Positions 52,909 through 63,384 of a stretch of 64,000 nt of DNA are shown here, in pieces. This DNA comes from Prionace glauca (lineage: Eukaryota > Chordata > Chondrichthyes > Carcharhiniformes > Carcharhinidae), in assembly GCA_037974335.1 (NCBI GenBank), contig CM075760.1, positions 4,566,859-4,630,858 on the forward strand. Reading direction: 5' to 3'. Below the pieces are notes generated by a model that saw only the letters and a list, made by a program, of their open reading frames with translations, was not told the DNA's origin and ran no database searches. The position numbers and the translations under genes were made by a program. Position 1 is the first letter of the stretch. Each line of letters starts with the position of its first letter.

Positions 52909-53294
52909 GCTTCCTGTAATCTAAAACACTCAACCTCACTGTTAACCACCAGGCCAATCTTTGTGTCATCGGCAAACTTACTGATTCTTCCCCCAATGAT
53001 AAATAATAGAGGCCGAGAATGGATCTCTGTGGTACACCACTGGTTGTTGGCCTCCAGTCATTAAAGCAGCTGTCTCTCACCACACTATGTCTCCTACCAC
53101 TAAGCCAGTTATGAACCCACCTTGTCAGATCACCTTTATCCCATGTGCATTAGCCTTCTTAATAAATCTCCCATGTGGACCTTTATCAAAGGCTTTGCTG
53201 AAATCCATGTAAACTACCTCAACCAGAGCAGAGTTGGAAGTTATTATGTAGCTGGTTTCTCAGTCCCAGACTTTATGCTGGTGCCGTCAGTGTG

Positions 53295-53738
53295 TATAGA
53301 ATCATAGGGCTTTACAGCAGGCCCTTCAGCCCAACTTGTCCATGCCGCCTAGTTTTTAACACTATGTTAATCCCAATTGCCTGTATTTGGCCCATATCTC
53401 TCTATACCCATTTTATCCATGTAACTGTCTAAATGCTTTTTAAAAGAGAAAATTGTACCCACCTCCACTACTACCTCTGGCAGCTTGTTCCAGCCACTCA
53501 CCACCCTCTGTGTGAGAAAGTGCCTCCCTGGACCCTTTTGTGTCTCTCCCCTCTCCCCTTAAACCTGTGCCCTCTAGTTTTAGACTCCCCTACCTTTGGG
53601 AAAAGCTGTTGACTACGTAACTGATCTGTGACCTTCATTATTTTATAGACCTCTATAAGATCTCTCCTAAACCTCCTATGCTTGGGGGAAAAGAGTTCTA
53701 ATCTATCCAGCCTCTCCTTTGAACTCAAACCATCAAGA
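53295..53738 (-). mobile_element. CR1-like LINE 3' fragment
   Basis: Same subfamily as 9575-11020 (shared 3' UTR text GGCCCTTCAGCCCAACTTGT). The C-terminus is broken. It ends at CAAACCATCAAG where the L2 3' end starts. Confidence 0.8.
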
Positions 53739-54133
53739 CTCTGTAGGTCATGAATGTAGCCCAGTCCGTCACACAAACCAGTCTCCCATTCATTGACTCT
53801 GTCTGCGCTTCCCACTGACTTGGCAAAGCAGCCAGCATAATCAAGGACCCCACGCACCCGGTCATTCTGTCTTCCACCTTCTTCCATCAGGAAAAAGATA
53901 CTAAAGTCTGAGGTCACGACTCAAGATCAGCTTCTTCCCTGCTGCTGTCAGATGTTCGAATGAACCTACCTCGCATTAAGTTGATCTTTCTCTGCACCCT
54001 CCCTATGACTATAACACTACATTCTGCACTCTGTCCTTTCCTTCTCTGCAAACGCTTTCCCTGTATGGCATGCAAGAAACAATACTTTTCACTATTTTCA
54101 CATGTGACAATAATAAGTCAAATCAATCAAGAC
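53739..54133 (+). mobile_element. L2-clade LINE (HER1-like) 3' end
   Basis: ATGAATGTAGCCCAGTCCGT to a CAAATCAATCAA tail. About the same truncation point as the copy in the V segment. Confidence 0.8.
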
Positions 54134-54360
54134 ATCCTAGTAAATCATTTCTGCATTCTCGTTTAATAATATACATTTGATAACCACACGAAACAATCCA
54201 TTATTGTTTGCAAAATGGTGATAATGGCAATACTAGTAGATTAAAACCATTTTATCTTTCCTGTTACTTGCAACATGTTTTGGATCTAAATTTTAACCTC
54301 TTGCCTGTTTGATCTTTCAACATTGGAACAGCTCACGCAGATCTGAGTCATTGAGTTTAT

Positions 54361-54561
54361 GATGTGGAGATGCCGGCGTTGGACTGGGGTTAACACAGCA
54401 AGAAGTCTGACAACACCAGGTTTCAGTCCAACCGATTTATTTCTGGCCTTACGCCAGAACTCTCCATTCACCTGACGAAGAGTTTAACCTTGAAAGCTCG
54501 TGAGTTTACTATCAAATAAATCGGTTGGACTTAAACCTGGAGTTGTCAGACTTCTTACTGT
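54361..54561. mobile_element. Hairpin (foldback) element
   Basis: Head GATGTGGAGATGCCGGCGTT, left arm 54401-54440, right arm 54510-54561, ending CTTCTTACTGT. The flanks CATTGAGTTTAT and CACTGAGATCAT (54349-54360, 54562-54573) agree at 9 of 12 bases and fit a decayed target duplication. Confidence 0.75.
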
Positions 54562-54573
54562 CACTGAGATCAT

Positions 54574-55020
54574 GTCAGCAGCTGCAGTCCTGAGGAGTCA
54601 AGACGGAAGGTGAAGTGGTGGCTTTACACTATATCTTCGCTACTGCAGCTAACAGCGGCTATAATTTATATTGATACTGACAACACAGCCTGAAACACAG
54701 CCAGCATTTATTCGGATAAAAAAATGAGCAGCTCAGTTTTGAAACAGGTTTGGTCAGACACTTTTCTTTCACAATAGCTCGATCAGAGAAAAGCCTTACC
54801 GATCTTTGGGCTGTAACTGAGAGACACTGCACTTGCTGTTCCCAGTGATAACAGCAGTTAAATCCATGGAAAGGAACTCCCCCCCCCCCCCCTCTGCCCG
54901 ACAGAAGCTGCTCCTGCCAGTATGTGTTGTAGCACCAATCAATTGCAAGAACAAAGGTAAATAACTATTCCTGCAACTTGTCATTTGCTTGCACTAATTT
55001 ACAATTTCAGCATTTCCAGT
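54574..55020. other. Repeat-free stretch with a C-run
   Basis: A run of C at 54879-54892. On the - strand a short frame reads SMDLTAVITGNSKCSVSQLQ followed by PKD, which has a faint likeness to the framework-3 end of an immunoglobulin-type V domain (L-x-x-L-x-x-x-D). No Cys-Trp pair, leader or recombination signal was found around it. Confidence 0.2.
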
Positions 55021-55023
55021 GGC

Positions 55024-55197
55024 CTATGGTATTATCGCTAGACTATGAATCCAGAAACTCAGCCAATGTTCAGTGGTCCCTGGGTTCGAATCCCGCCAAG
55101 GCAGGTGGTGGAATTTGAATTCAATTTATGAGATCTGGAATTAAGAATCAGCTGATGACCATGAAACTATTTCCAATTGTTGGAAAGCCCCACCTGG
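55024..55197 (+). mobile_element. Second SINE family, 5' part
   Basis: Head GGTATTATCGCTAGACTATG, box B GGTTCGAATCCCGCC, body to AAGCCCCACCTGGT, where an HE1-type SINE begins. Confidence 0.8.
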
Positions 55198-55469
55198 TAC
55201 AACACTGCTGCCTCACAGCGCCAGGGACCCTGGTTTCATTCCCGGCTTGGGTCACACTCTGTGCAGAGTCTGCACGTTCTCCCTGTGTCTTCATGGGTTT
55301 CCTCTGGGTGCTCTGGTTTCCTCCAACAGTCTGAAAGACATGCTGGTTAGGAGCATTGGAGATGTTAAATTCTCCCTCAGTGTACCCGAACAGGCGCCGG
55401 TGTGCGGTGACAAGGGGAATTTCACAGTAACTTCATTGCAGTGTTAATGTACTTATGACTAATAAATAA
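55198..55469 (+). mobile_element. HE1-type SINE, B tail, 5'-truncated
   Basis: Starts ACAACACTGCTGCCTCACAG and ends TTGCAGTGTTAATGTACTTA with AATAAATAAAC. Confidence 0.85.
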
Positions 55470-55960
55470 ACTTTATTTGATTTGGTTCATTATTGTCACA
55501 TGAATTAGTGCCCAGTGAAATGTATTGTTTCTTACATGTTGTACGGACAAAGAATGCCATTCATGGAGAAGGAAAGGAGAGAGTGCAGAATACAAAGTTA
55601 CAGTCATAGCTAGGGTGTAGAGAAAGATCAACTTAATGCAAGATAGATCCATTCAAAAGTCTGATGGCAGCAGTGAAGAATCTGTTCTTGAGTCAGTTGG
55701 TGCATGACCTCAGACTTTTGTATCTTTTTCCTGATGGAAGAAGGTAGAAGAGAGAATGTCCGGGGTGCGTGGGGTCCTTGATTATGCTGGCTGCTTTTCC
55801 AAGGCAGTGGGAAGTGTAGACAGAGTCAATGAATGGGAGGCTAATTTATGTGATGGACTGGGCTTCATTCATGACCATTTGTAGTTTCTTGCAGTCTTGG
55901 GCAGAGCAGGAGCCATACCAAGCTGTGATACAACCAGAAAGAATGCTTTTTACGGTGAAC
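55470..55960 (-). mobile_element. L2-clade LINE (HER1-like) 3' end
   Basis: Inverted tail TTTGATTTGGTTCATTATTG, then the ORF2 end ITAWYGSCSAQDCKKLQMVM on the - strand. It lies tail to tail with the preceding SINE. Confidence 0.85.
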
Positions 55961-55965
55961 AAAGG

Positions 55966-56918
55966 ACAAAGAGAATTACAGCACAGGAACAGGCCCTTCG
56001 GCCCTCCAAGCCTGCACCGACCATGCTGCCTGACTGAACTAAAACCCCCCACCCTTCCGGGGACCATATCCCTCTATTCTCATCCTATTCATGTATTTGT
56101 CAAGACGCCCCCTAAAAGTCACTATCGTATCTGCTTCCACTACCTCCAACAGCAATGAGTTCCAGACATTCACTACTTTCTGTGTAAAAAATCTGCCTGG
56201 TACACCTCCTTTAAACCTTACCCCTCGCACCTTAAACCTGTGACCCTTGGCAATTGACTCTTCCACCCTGGGAAAAAGCTTCTGACTATCCATGCCTCTC
56301 ATAATCTTGTAGACTTCTATCAGGTTGCCTCTCAACTTCTAGTCATTCTAGTGAGTATAGCTAATGCTCTCCATACCAGGCAACATCCTGTTAAATCTTT
56401 TCTGTACTCTCTCCAAAGCCCCCTCATCCTTCTGGTAGTGTGGCGAGCAGGACTGAACACTATGTTCCAAGTGTGGCCTAACTAAGGTTCTATAAAGCTG
56501 CGACATAACTTGCCAATTTTTAAACTCAATGCCCCGGCCGATGAAGACATGTTTGCTGAATGCCTTCTTGGCCACCTTCTCTATCTGCATTGCCACTTTC
56601 AGTGAACTGTGTATCTGTACACCCAGATCCCTTTGTCTATCAATACTCTTAAGGGTTCTGCCATTTAGTGTATATTGCCTATCTGTATTAGACCCCCCCC
56701 AAAATGCAGTGCCTCACATTTGTCCAGATTAACCTGCCATCTCTCCACCCAAGTCTCCAACTGATCTATGTCCTGCTGTATCCTCTGATGGTCCTCATTG
56801 CTATCCAGAAATCCATCAACCATTGTGTTGTCCGCAGACCTACTAATCAAACCAGCTACACTTTCCTCCAAATCATTTATATGTATTACAAACAGCAAAG
56901 GTCCCAGCACTGATCTAT
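55966..56918 (-). mobile_element. CR1-like LINE 3' half
   Basis: 3' UTR GAATTACAGCACAGGAACAG at the left; the - strand has MRGNLIEVYKIMRGMDSQKL, FFTQKVVNVWNSLLLEVVEA, LYRTLVRPHLEHSVQSCSPH and GPLLFVIHINDLEES with a few lesions. It ends where copy Z begins. Confidence 0.85.
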
Positions 56919-57057
56919 AAAGCTTTATAGAAGTTATCAGGTTAATAACTGAGGCTGAGAAGGGAAGTAGCCTCTTGGTGCCTCAGTCAGCCGCTCTCCC
57001 TGAACAGGCAGTCAGTTCCCATCAGGTTCACACAATAGCTGCTCAGATTGTTTTTAC

Positions 57058-57310
57058 TGAGTGGTTAAAAGGCAGTTGTGGACCAGCCAGCTTTAATTAT
57101 CAAGTGGCCACACGGTGAAGCCTTCCATTGTTTGCTGGAGCAGAGAGAGAACTAAGATTTTACCTGTTAAAAACCTGTTTAAAATAAGTTTAAAGCACTT
57201 TGTTCTTTGTAGAACTGTTTAAAGCATTTATTTATTGTATTTACTGCTTTAAGAATTCTGAGGGAGTGGTTAAAAGGCAGTTATGGACCAGCCAGCTTTA
57301 AATCAGCGCC
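57058..57310 (+). repeat. Repeated segment in the copy Z leader
   Basis: GAGTGGTTAAAAGGCAGTTG ... GACCAGCCAGCTTTAA at 57058-57104 and again at 57265-57311, 208 bases apart, with two or three differences. Such repeated leader units are known in several LINE families and usually carry promoter activity; this is inference here. Confidence 0.7.
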
Positions 57311-57535
57311 AGGTTTAAAAGGAGGCCTGGTGTAGACAGCGGGCAGCGTCTGAGCGGGCAGTGGAGTGAGAGGGAAGCAGAGTGAGCTAATAGGGCTTAA
57401 TATCAAAAAGGGCTGGAGGGGAAAAAAGGCCAGGTGAGTTTGTTTGAAAAAACAAGGAAAAAAAAATTATTTCAAAACTACTACAGCAAGAAACAAGGAA
57501 ACAAATTTTTTCCCCATAAAAAATTACAGTGAATA

Positions 57536-58162
57536 ATGGAGGGGCATGTGATGTGTGGTTTCTGTATGATGTGGGAACTGGTGGACCCCAGGGTCCTTCC
57601 CAGTGACCATGTCTGCAGTAAGTGCAGGTTGCTGGAGGAGCTCCAGCTCAAGGTAGATGAGCTGGCCTCCGAGCTACAGACACTGAGGCTCATCAGGGGG
57701 AGAGAGGGTGCCATTGTCAATGGGGTGCAAGTGACATCCACCCCCCCTAGACTGGCTAACTCTAAGGGTCAGGGACAAGAGGGGGCTGCTGGGAGGAGGA
57801 AGGGGGGTGAGGAGCGGAGGCCTCAGCCTCTTAATCTGCATAACAGGTTTGAGGTTCTTGCTTCCACTCTGGAAGAGGACGAGGCAGGTGAGGTAGGTGA
57901 GCAAACTGCACTCGGTACAGTGATGCAGCAGGACATAGGCAAAGAGAAGGGGAAAAGGAACGCAGTAGTGATTGGGGATAGTGGGGTGAAGGGTATTGAC
58001 ACTGTCCTTTGTCACAATGACAAAGTGCACAGAAGGGTGTGTTGTCTGCCTGATGCTCGGGTACAGGATGTCGCAGCTGGGCTGCAGAGGAACCTGGAGT
58101 GGGAGGGTGAGAATCCAGTTGTTGTGGTACATGTGGGTGCCGGCGATGTAAGCAAAATGTGA
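57536..58162 (+). CDS. Copy Z ORF1: CR1-type ORF1 protein with esterase-like domain, frameshifted
   Basis: 208 residues from the ATG at 57536. The start has Cys pairs (MCGFCMMW, CSKC), then a coiled-coil stretch (LLEELQLKVDELASELQTLR, residues 32-51), a basic low-complexity part, and from residue 140 an SGNH/GDSL hydrolase-like domain: VVIGDSGVKG with the putative Ser nucleophile, and VVVVHVGAGD. The frame is lost at about 58150 and the remaining part of the domain is found in another frame up to 58466, where the usual D-x-x-H motif reads DGVGLN, without His. CR1 ORF1 proteins are known to bind RNA and to carry such an esterase. This copy is therefore defective. Confidence 0.75.
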   Translation: MEGHVMCGFCMMWELVDPRVLPSDHVCSKCRLLEELQLKVDELASELQTLRLIRGREGAIVNGVQVTSTPPRLANSKGQGQEGAAGRRKGGEERRPQPLNLHNRFEVLASTLEEDEAGEVGEQTALGTVMQQDIGKEKGKRNAVVIGDSGVKGIDTVLCHNDKVHRRVCCLPDARVQDVAAGLQRNLEWEGENPVVVVHVGAGDVSKM

Positions 58163-58468
58163 ACTGAGGATCTGGGGAGGGATTATGAGAGGCTGGGAAT
58201 GGAATTATAAAGTAGAACCGACAAGGTGGTCTTCTCTGGGCTACTGCCTGAACCGAGTGCAGACGGGCGTAGGGTTGACAGGATTAAGGAAGTGAATGGG
58301 TGGCTCAGGGATTGGTGTGGGAGGAATGGGTTTGAATTTATGGTGCATTGGCACCAGTATTGGGGTAGGTGAGACTTGTTCGGGCGGGATGGGGTTGGTC
58401 TGAACCGTGCTGGGACCAGAGTGCTGGCGAATCGAGTAAAGAGGACTGTAGACAGGGCTTTAAACTAA

Positions 58469-61404
58469 TTGGGGGGGGGGGGGGGTGGGGGTGGGGGGGA
58501 GGGTGCGAGGGTAGGTGACGTTACAAGGTCTAAAGTTAAGGATAGGGTACAGGTAAGGGAAGAGGCCGAGGATGTCCCAATTGGTGGTGTTACGGCAAAT
58601 AGGGTCCAGGTGAAGGCTGGGTTGAAAGCGCTTTATCTGAATGCACGAAGCATTTGGAATAAAATGGATGAGCTGGTGGCGCAGATCGCCACAAATGGAT
58701 ATGATCTGGTGGCCATTACAGAGACGTGGCTGCAAGGTGACAGGGACTGGGAGCTGAATGTACAGGGCTATCAAGTGTTTAGGAAGGATAGGCAGGAGGA
58801 AAGAGGGGGTGGCGTAGCTCTGCTGATTAAGGATAGTATCAAGGTGGTAGCGAGGGATGATATTAGAGCCAAGGAGCAGAACGTGGAATCGTTGTGGGTG
58901 GAGATTAGGAACAGCAAAGGGAGGAAGACGCTGGTGGGTGTCGTCTATAGGCCCCCGAATAATGATCTGGAGGTGGGGCGGGCTGTTAACGCGCAAATAA
59001 GTGCAGCGTGCAGGAATGGGACGGCAGTAGTTATGGGGGATTTCAATCTGCATATTGATTGGTCGACCCATGTTGGACGAGGTGGGCTCGAGGAGGAGTT
59101 CTTGGAATGCTGCCAGGATAATTTCCTTGAACAGTGTGTGTTGGAGCCGACGAGGGAGCGAGCTATCTTGGATCTGGTGCTATGTAATGAGGCAGGTAGA
59201 ATTAGGGACCTTGCGGTGAAGGATCCTCTTGGAGAGAGTGATCACTGTATGGTGGAGTTTCTGGTGCAGATGGAGGAGGAGAAAGTGGGTTCCCAGACAC
59301 GCGTCCTTTGTTTGAATAGAGGGGAGTATGGTGGGATGAGAGAAGAATTGGCGAATGTGGAGTGGGGGAGCGTGTTGGAAGGTAGGTCTGCTGAGGAGCA
59401 GTGGAGGATCTTTAAGGAGATCGTTCTTGGTGCTCAGCAGAAATTTATTCCGATGGTCAAAAAGGACCGTAGGAGGAGAGGTAATAAGCCGTGGATAACG
59501 AAGGAGGTGAAGAAAACTGTTAAATTAAAAGCGGAGGAATTTAGAGTAGCTAAGAGTAGTGGGCGAGAAGAGGATTGGGAAAGGTTTAAATGTCAACAAA
59601 GATTGACAAAGAAGTTGATAAAGGAGGGTAGGAGAAACTATGAAGCTGGGCTAGCACTTAATATAAAAAAGGATAGCAAGAGTTTTTATAAATATATAAA
59701 AAGGAAGAGGCTGGCTAGGGTAAACGTTGGTCCTTTAGAGGATGAGAAAGGGGAGCTAGTGGTAGGGGATGGGGATATGGCTAAGGTCTTGAATAACTTT
59801 TTTGTTTCGGTCTTCACGGAGGAAGATGTGAATAATTTGCCGGGTGTTACCGATGGAAAGGTAGTAGGACTGGAGGGTCTTAATGACATTACTGTTACAA
59901 GAGAGGCGGTGCTCGACAGACTGGAGGGGCTGATTGTGGGCAAGTCCCCAGGACCGGATGAAATGCATCCGAGGGTTCTGAAAGAAATGGCGGAGGTTAT
60001 AGTGGATGCCTTGGTGGTTATTTTCCAGACATCGCTGGATTCCGGGGAAGTGCCGGAAGATTGGAAAACGGCTAATGTTACGCCGTTGTTTAAGAAGGGT
60101 GCCAGGCAAAAGGCGGGGAATTATAGGCCGGTTAGTTTAACGTCTGTGGTAGGTAAAATGTTAGAATCCGTCATTAAGGAGGAAATTGTGAGGCATCTTG
60201 AAGGGAATTGCTTGATAGAGCAGACGCAGCACGGTTTCATTAAAGGGAAGTCGTGTCTGACAAATTTACTGGAGTTCTATGAGGATGTGTCTCGGGCAGT
60301 GGATAGAGGAGAGCCGGTGGATGTGGTCTTTCTGGATTTTCAGAAGGTGTTTGACAAGGTACCTCACAAGAGGTTATTGCAGAAGGTCAGGGGACATGGA
60401 GTTGGGGGTAGGGTGTTAGCGTGGATAGAGGATTGGTTGTCAAATAGGAGGCAGAGAGTGGGGGTCAATGGGTGCTATTCGGATTGGCGGTTGGTGACTA
60501 GTGGAGTGCCCTGGGGTCGGTGCTGGGGCCTCAGCTATTTACCATTTATATATATGATCTGGAGGAGGGAACCGAGTGTAGGGTGTCGAAATTTGCTGAT
60601 GACACCAAGATTGGTGGAATGGCAAATTGTGCGGAGGGTGTGGAGAGTCTGCAGAAGGATCTAGATAGGCTGGGCGAATGAGCCAGGAAATGGCAAATGG
60701 AATTTAATGTTGGCAAGTGTGAGGTGGTCCACTTTGGTAGAAATAATGGTAGGAAGGACTATTACTTACGTGGTGAAAAACTGCAGCAGGCGACGGTGCA
60801 GAGGGACCTCGGGGTCCTTGTGCATGAATCGCAAAAACCCAGCTTGCAGGTGCAGCAGGTGGTCAGGAAGGCGAATGGGATGCTGGCCTTCATAGCGAGG
60901 GGGATTGAATATAAAAGTAGGGAGGTCTTGCTGCAGCTGTATAGGGCATTGGTGAAGCCGCAGCTGAAGTACTGTGTGCAGTTTTGGGCGCCGCACCTGC
61001 GCAAGGATATTTTGGCCTTGGAGGGAGTGCAGAGGAGGTTTACTCGGCTGATGCCGGTGTTGAGGAGGTTGAGCTATGAGGAGAGGCTGAATAAACTAGG
61101 CTTGTACTCGTTAGAGTTTAGAAGAATGAGGGGAGATCTCATTGAGACGTATAAGATGATGAATGGGATGGATAGGATAGAGGTGGAGAGACTCTTCCCA
61201 CTCAGAAAGGACAGTAGGACTAGGGGGCACAGCCTCAAGATAAAGGGGAGGCGGTTTAGAACGGAGTTGAGGAGGAACTTCTTCACTCAAAGGGTGGTGA
61301 ATCTCTGGAATTCTCTGCCCGTTGAAGTGGTGGAGGCTGCCTCGCTAAATATTTTTAAGAAGCGGGTTGATGGGTTTTTGATAAGAGAGGGGATTAAGGG
61401 TTAG
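58469..61404 (+). pseudogene. Copy Z ORF2: endonuclease and reverse transcriptase, two lesions
   Basis: Open from 58469 to 60664 and, after a one-base loss near 60510 and a TGA near 60680, open again to 61404. No ATG stands at the beginning, so the start is unclear. Endonuclease (residues about 50-270): [140 protein letters not shown]; the catalytic [10 protein letters not shown] is encoded after the first lesion. C-terminus FTQRVVNLWNSLPVEVVEAA. Length close to 980 codons, the normal size for CR1 ORF2. Confidence 0.85.
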
Positions 61405-61438
61405 GGGAGAGGGCGGGAATGTGGAACTGATCCACTTC

Positions 61439-61720
61439 GTGGATTCAGGAGATCAGAAAGTATTTTATAAACGATAAAAGTTGATTTCTGGTGTAGCCAT
61501 TGTTGTGCTCTTTGAAATATTATTTATACAGAGGACACGGTGCATTGTGGATCTCTGCCAGAAAGAGTTGTCAAACTGACCCTCATAGTGGATGGAGTGA
61601 AGAGATTTGCGAGTCCCTGTTATTTTCTGTATATTTTGATCTATAGTAACAAAAATCTTTCATCACGAGAAGAGGAACTAATTCCCCCGTTCTTTACCCC
61701 TCGCTTTCTCACCCCCTCTC
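61439..61720. other. Unassigned stretch
   Basis: No gene or repeat recognised between the end of copy Z and the microsatellite. Confidence 0.3.
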
Positions 61721-61721
61721 T

Positions 61722-61972
61722 CGCGCACACACACACGGACACTTACACACATACAGACACACAGCAGGCACACACATACACACACACATGGTCACATAGA
61801 CACAGACACACAGACTCGCACACACTCTCACACACACAGAAACAGACAAACTCACATGCATACAAACACACACATGCACATACACACACATGCACACATA
61901 CGCTCGCATAAACATTCACACATACACCCACACACCCACACACACACACACACACCCACACACACACGTACA
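61722..61972 (+). repeat. CA-rich microsatellite, imperfect
   Basis: About 250 bases of (CA)n and related ACAC/CATA/CAGA units. Open frames through it on both strands are products of the repeat. Confidence 0.95.
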
Positions 61973-62117
61973 TTCCCTCTCTGCTGTCTGGTCAATGCTA
62001 TTAATTAGAAACATTGGGTGAATATTTTCTTTGGATCAACCTGTGATATGGAACCATTAATATTATGGTTTTTGCAGTTCATTCTCTACTTTTCCTGTAC
62101 TATAACATTGGCAACTT

Positions 62118-62270
62118 AGAAACAGGAATAGGCCATTCAGCCCTTCGAGCCTGCTCCGTCATTCATTCTGTTCATGGCTGATCAACAAATTCAATATCCT
62201 GAAACCCTGTCCCCAATATCCTTGAACCTTTCAGCCCCAAGAAATATATCTGATCTCTTCTCGAAATTAG
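62118..62270 (-). mobile_element. CR1-like LINE 3' UTR fragment
   Basis: AGAAACAGGAATAGGCCATT through ATTCATGGCTGATCAAC-type text; short and old. Confidence 0.6.
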
Positions 62271-62444
62271 ACATTATAAAAACATAGAAACCAGAAGTGT
62301 ATCTGGAGGTGCTTGTCCGATATATACCATTATTCACAGTGAAATGTCACAATACAGGATTAAATCTTGTAACTCACAGCTGTCACTTGTCAAAGCGGTG
62401 AACTGTGGCTTTATTGCAGTTTTGGACAAACAAAAGGTCTTGCA

Positions 62445-62458
62445 GAGCCATCTAGTGG
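62445..62458 (-). promoter_or_regulatory. CTCF-like site, weaker
   Basis: On the - strand CCACTAGATGGCTC fits the CTCF core at thirteen of fourteen places. It points toward the + strand site at 44546, i.e. the two face each other 18 kb apart. Confidence 0.35.
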
Positions 62459-62498
62459 AATATTCTCTGTAAACACATTTATTCTCGAGTATTGTATC

Positions 62499-63379
62499 AT
62501 AGAACATAGAACATAGCACACTACAGCACAAACAGGCCCTTCGGCCCACGAGTTGCGCCGATCACATCAACACCTACCAACCTACAGACCTATCTATCTA
62601 TAACCCTCAATCTCATTAAACCCCATATACTCAGCTAGAAGTCTTTTAAAAGACCCCAGCGAGTTCGCCTCCACAACCACTGACGGCAGCCGATTCCATT
62701 CACTCACCACCCTCTGAGTGAAAAACTTACTCCTAACATCACTTCTGAACTTCCCTCCCTGTACCTTAAATCTGTGTCCTCTCGTAGCAACCATTTCAAC
62801 CCGGGGAAATAGCCTCTGAGAGTCCACCCTATCTATTCCTCTCAACATTTTGTAAACTTCTATCAGGTCGCTTCTCAACCTTCGTCTCTCCAGGGAAAAG
62901 AGTCCCAGCTTCCTCAACCTAACTTCATAAGGCATGCCTCCCAGTCCAGGCAACATCCTTGTAAATCTCCTCTGTACCCTCTCAATAGCTTCTACATCTT
63001 TCCGATAGTGAGGCGACCAGAACTGCGCACAATACTCTAAATGAGGCCTGACAAGGGTCTTATAAAGTTGCAGCATTACCTCCTGACTCCTAAACTCAAT
63101 CCCTCGATTAATGAAGGCCAGTACACCATACGCCTTCTTGACCACCTCCTCCACCTGTGAGGCCGATTTAAGAGTCCTGTGGACCCGGACCCCTAGATCC
63201 TTCTGCTCTTCAACACTACTCAGACTTCTGCCCTTGATAGTGTACTCGTTCATCCCGTTGGTTCTGCCAAAATGGACGACTATGCATTTATCCGCGTTGA
63301 AGTCTATCTGCCACTTCTCCGCCCAGTCCTGCATCCTATCTATGTCCTGCTGCAACTTTTGCCATCCTTCCATCCATCA
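62499..63379 (-). mobile_element. CR1-like LINE 3' half, close kin of copy A
   Basis: 3' terminus ATAGAACATAGAACATAGCA at the left. The 259-codon frame listed separately fills most of it. Confidence 0.85.
62594..63373 (-). CDS. CR1-like ORF2, C-terminal 259 codons, uninterrupted
   Basis: Begins in the RT palm's end (LQQDIDRMQDWAEKWQIDFN, CIVVHFGRTNGMNEYTIKGR) and covers the thumb and C-terminal domain (VMLQLYKTLVRPHLEYCAQF, RVQRRFTRMLPGLGGMPYEV, KFFTQRVVSEWNRLPSVVVE), ending EIEGYR. The upstream RT and endonuclease are absent through 5' truncation at 63379. The lack of lesions points to a recent insertion. Confidence 0.8.
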   Translation of the reverse strand: MEGWQKLQQDIDRMQDWAEKWQIDFNADKCIVVHFGRTNGMNEYTIKGRSLSSVEEQKDLGVRVHRTLKSASQVEEVVKKAYGVLAFINRGIEFRSQEVMLQLYKTLVRPHLEYCAQFWSPHYRKDVEAIERVQRRFTRMLPGLGGMPYEVRLRKLGLFSLERRRLRSDLIEVYKMLRGIDRVDSQRLFPRVEMVATRGHRFKVQGGKFRSDVRSKFFTQRVVSEWNRLPSVVVEANSLGSFKRLLAEYMGFNEIEGYR

Positions 63380-63384
63380 TGAAG

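Larger units (their letters stand above)
51430..53235 (-). mobile_element. CR1-like LINE, older subfamily, with two SINEs inside
   Basis: Own parts 51430-51857, 52229-52570 and 52909-53235. From the right the - strand has the KAFDKGPHGRFIKK and PQRSILGLYYLSL-like RT region, then EVMHFGRSNLTRKYTVKGL-type text, then the C-terminus and a 3' UTR reaching the left end. The SINEs at 51858 and 52571 are in opposite orientations. Confidence 0.75.
56920..61438 (+). mobile_element. CR1-like LINE copy Z, nearly full length, 3' UTR cut short
   Basis: About 4.5 kb: a 5' leader (56920-57535) with a 45-base segment occurring twice (57058 and 57266), ORF1 (from 57536), a G-run (58471-58500), ORF2 (58469-61404) and only about 35 bases of 3' UTR. 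Unlike other copies it lacks the usual terminus (GAACATAAG complement), stopping at AACTGATCCACTTC. Its 3' part belongs to the same young subfamily as copy Y. Confidence 0.85.

Noticed and set aside
54641-54700. A T-cell receptor J segment near AACAGCGGCTATAATTTATA
   Set aside because: The FGxG motif and a donor site are missing, and stops follow at once.
61709-61973. Long Cys/Val-rich open frames in the CA-rich stretch
   Set aside because: They come from reading an imperfect (CA)n microsatellite in either direction; no start context or conservation is expected.
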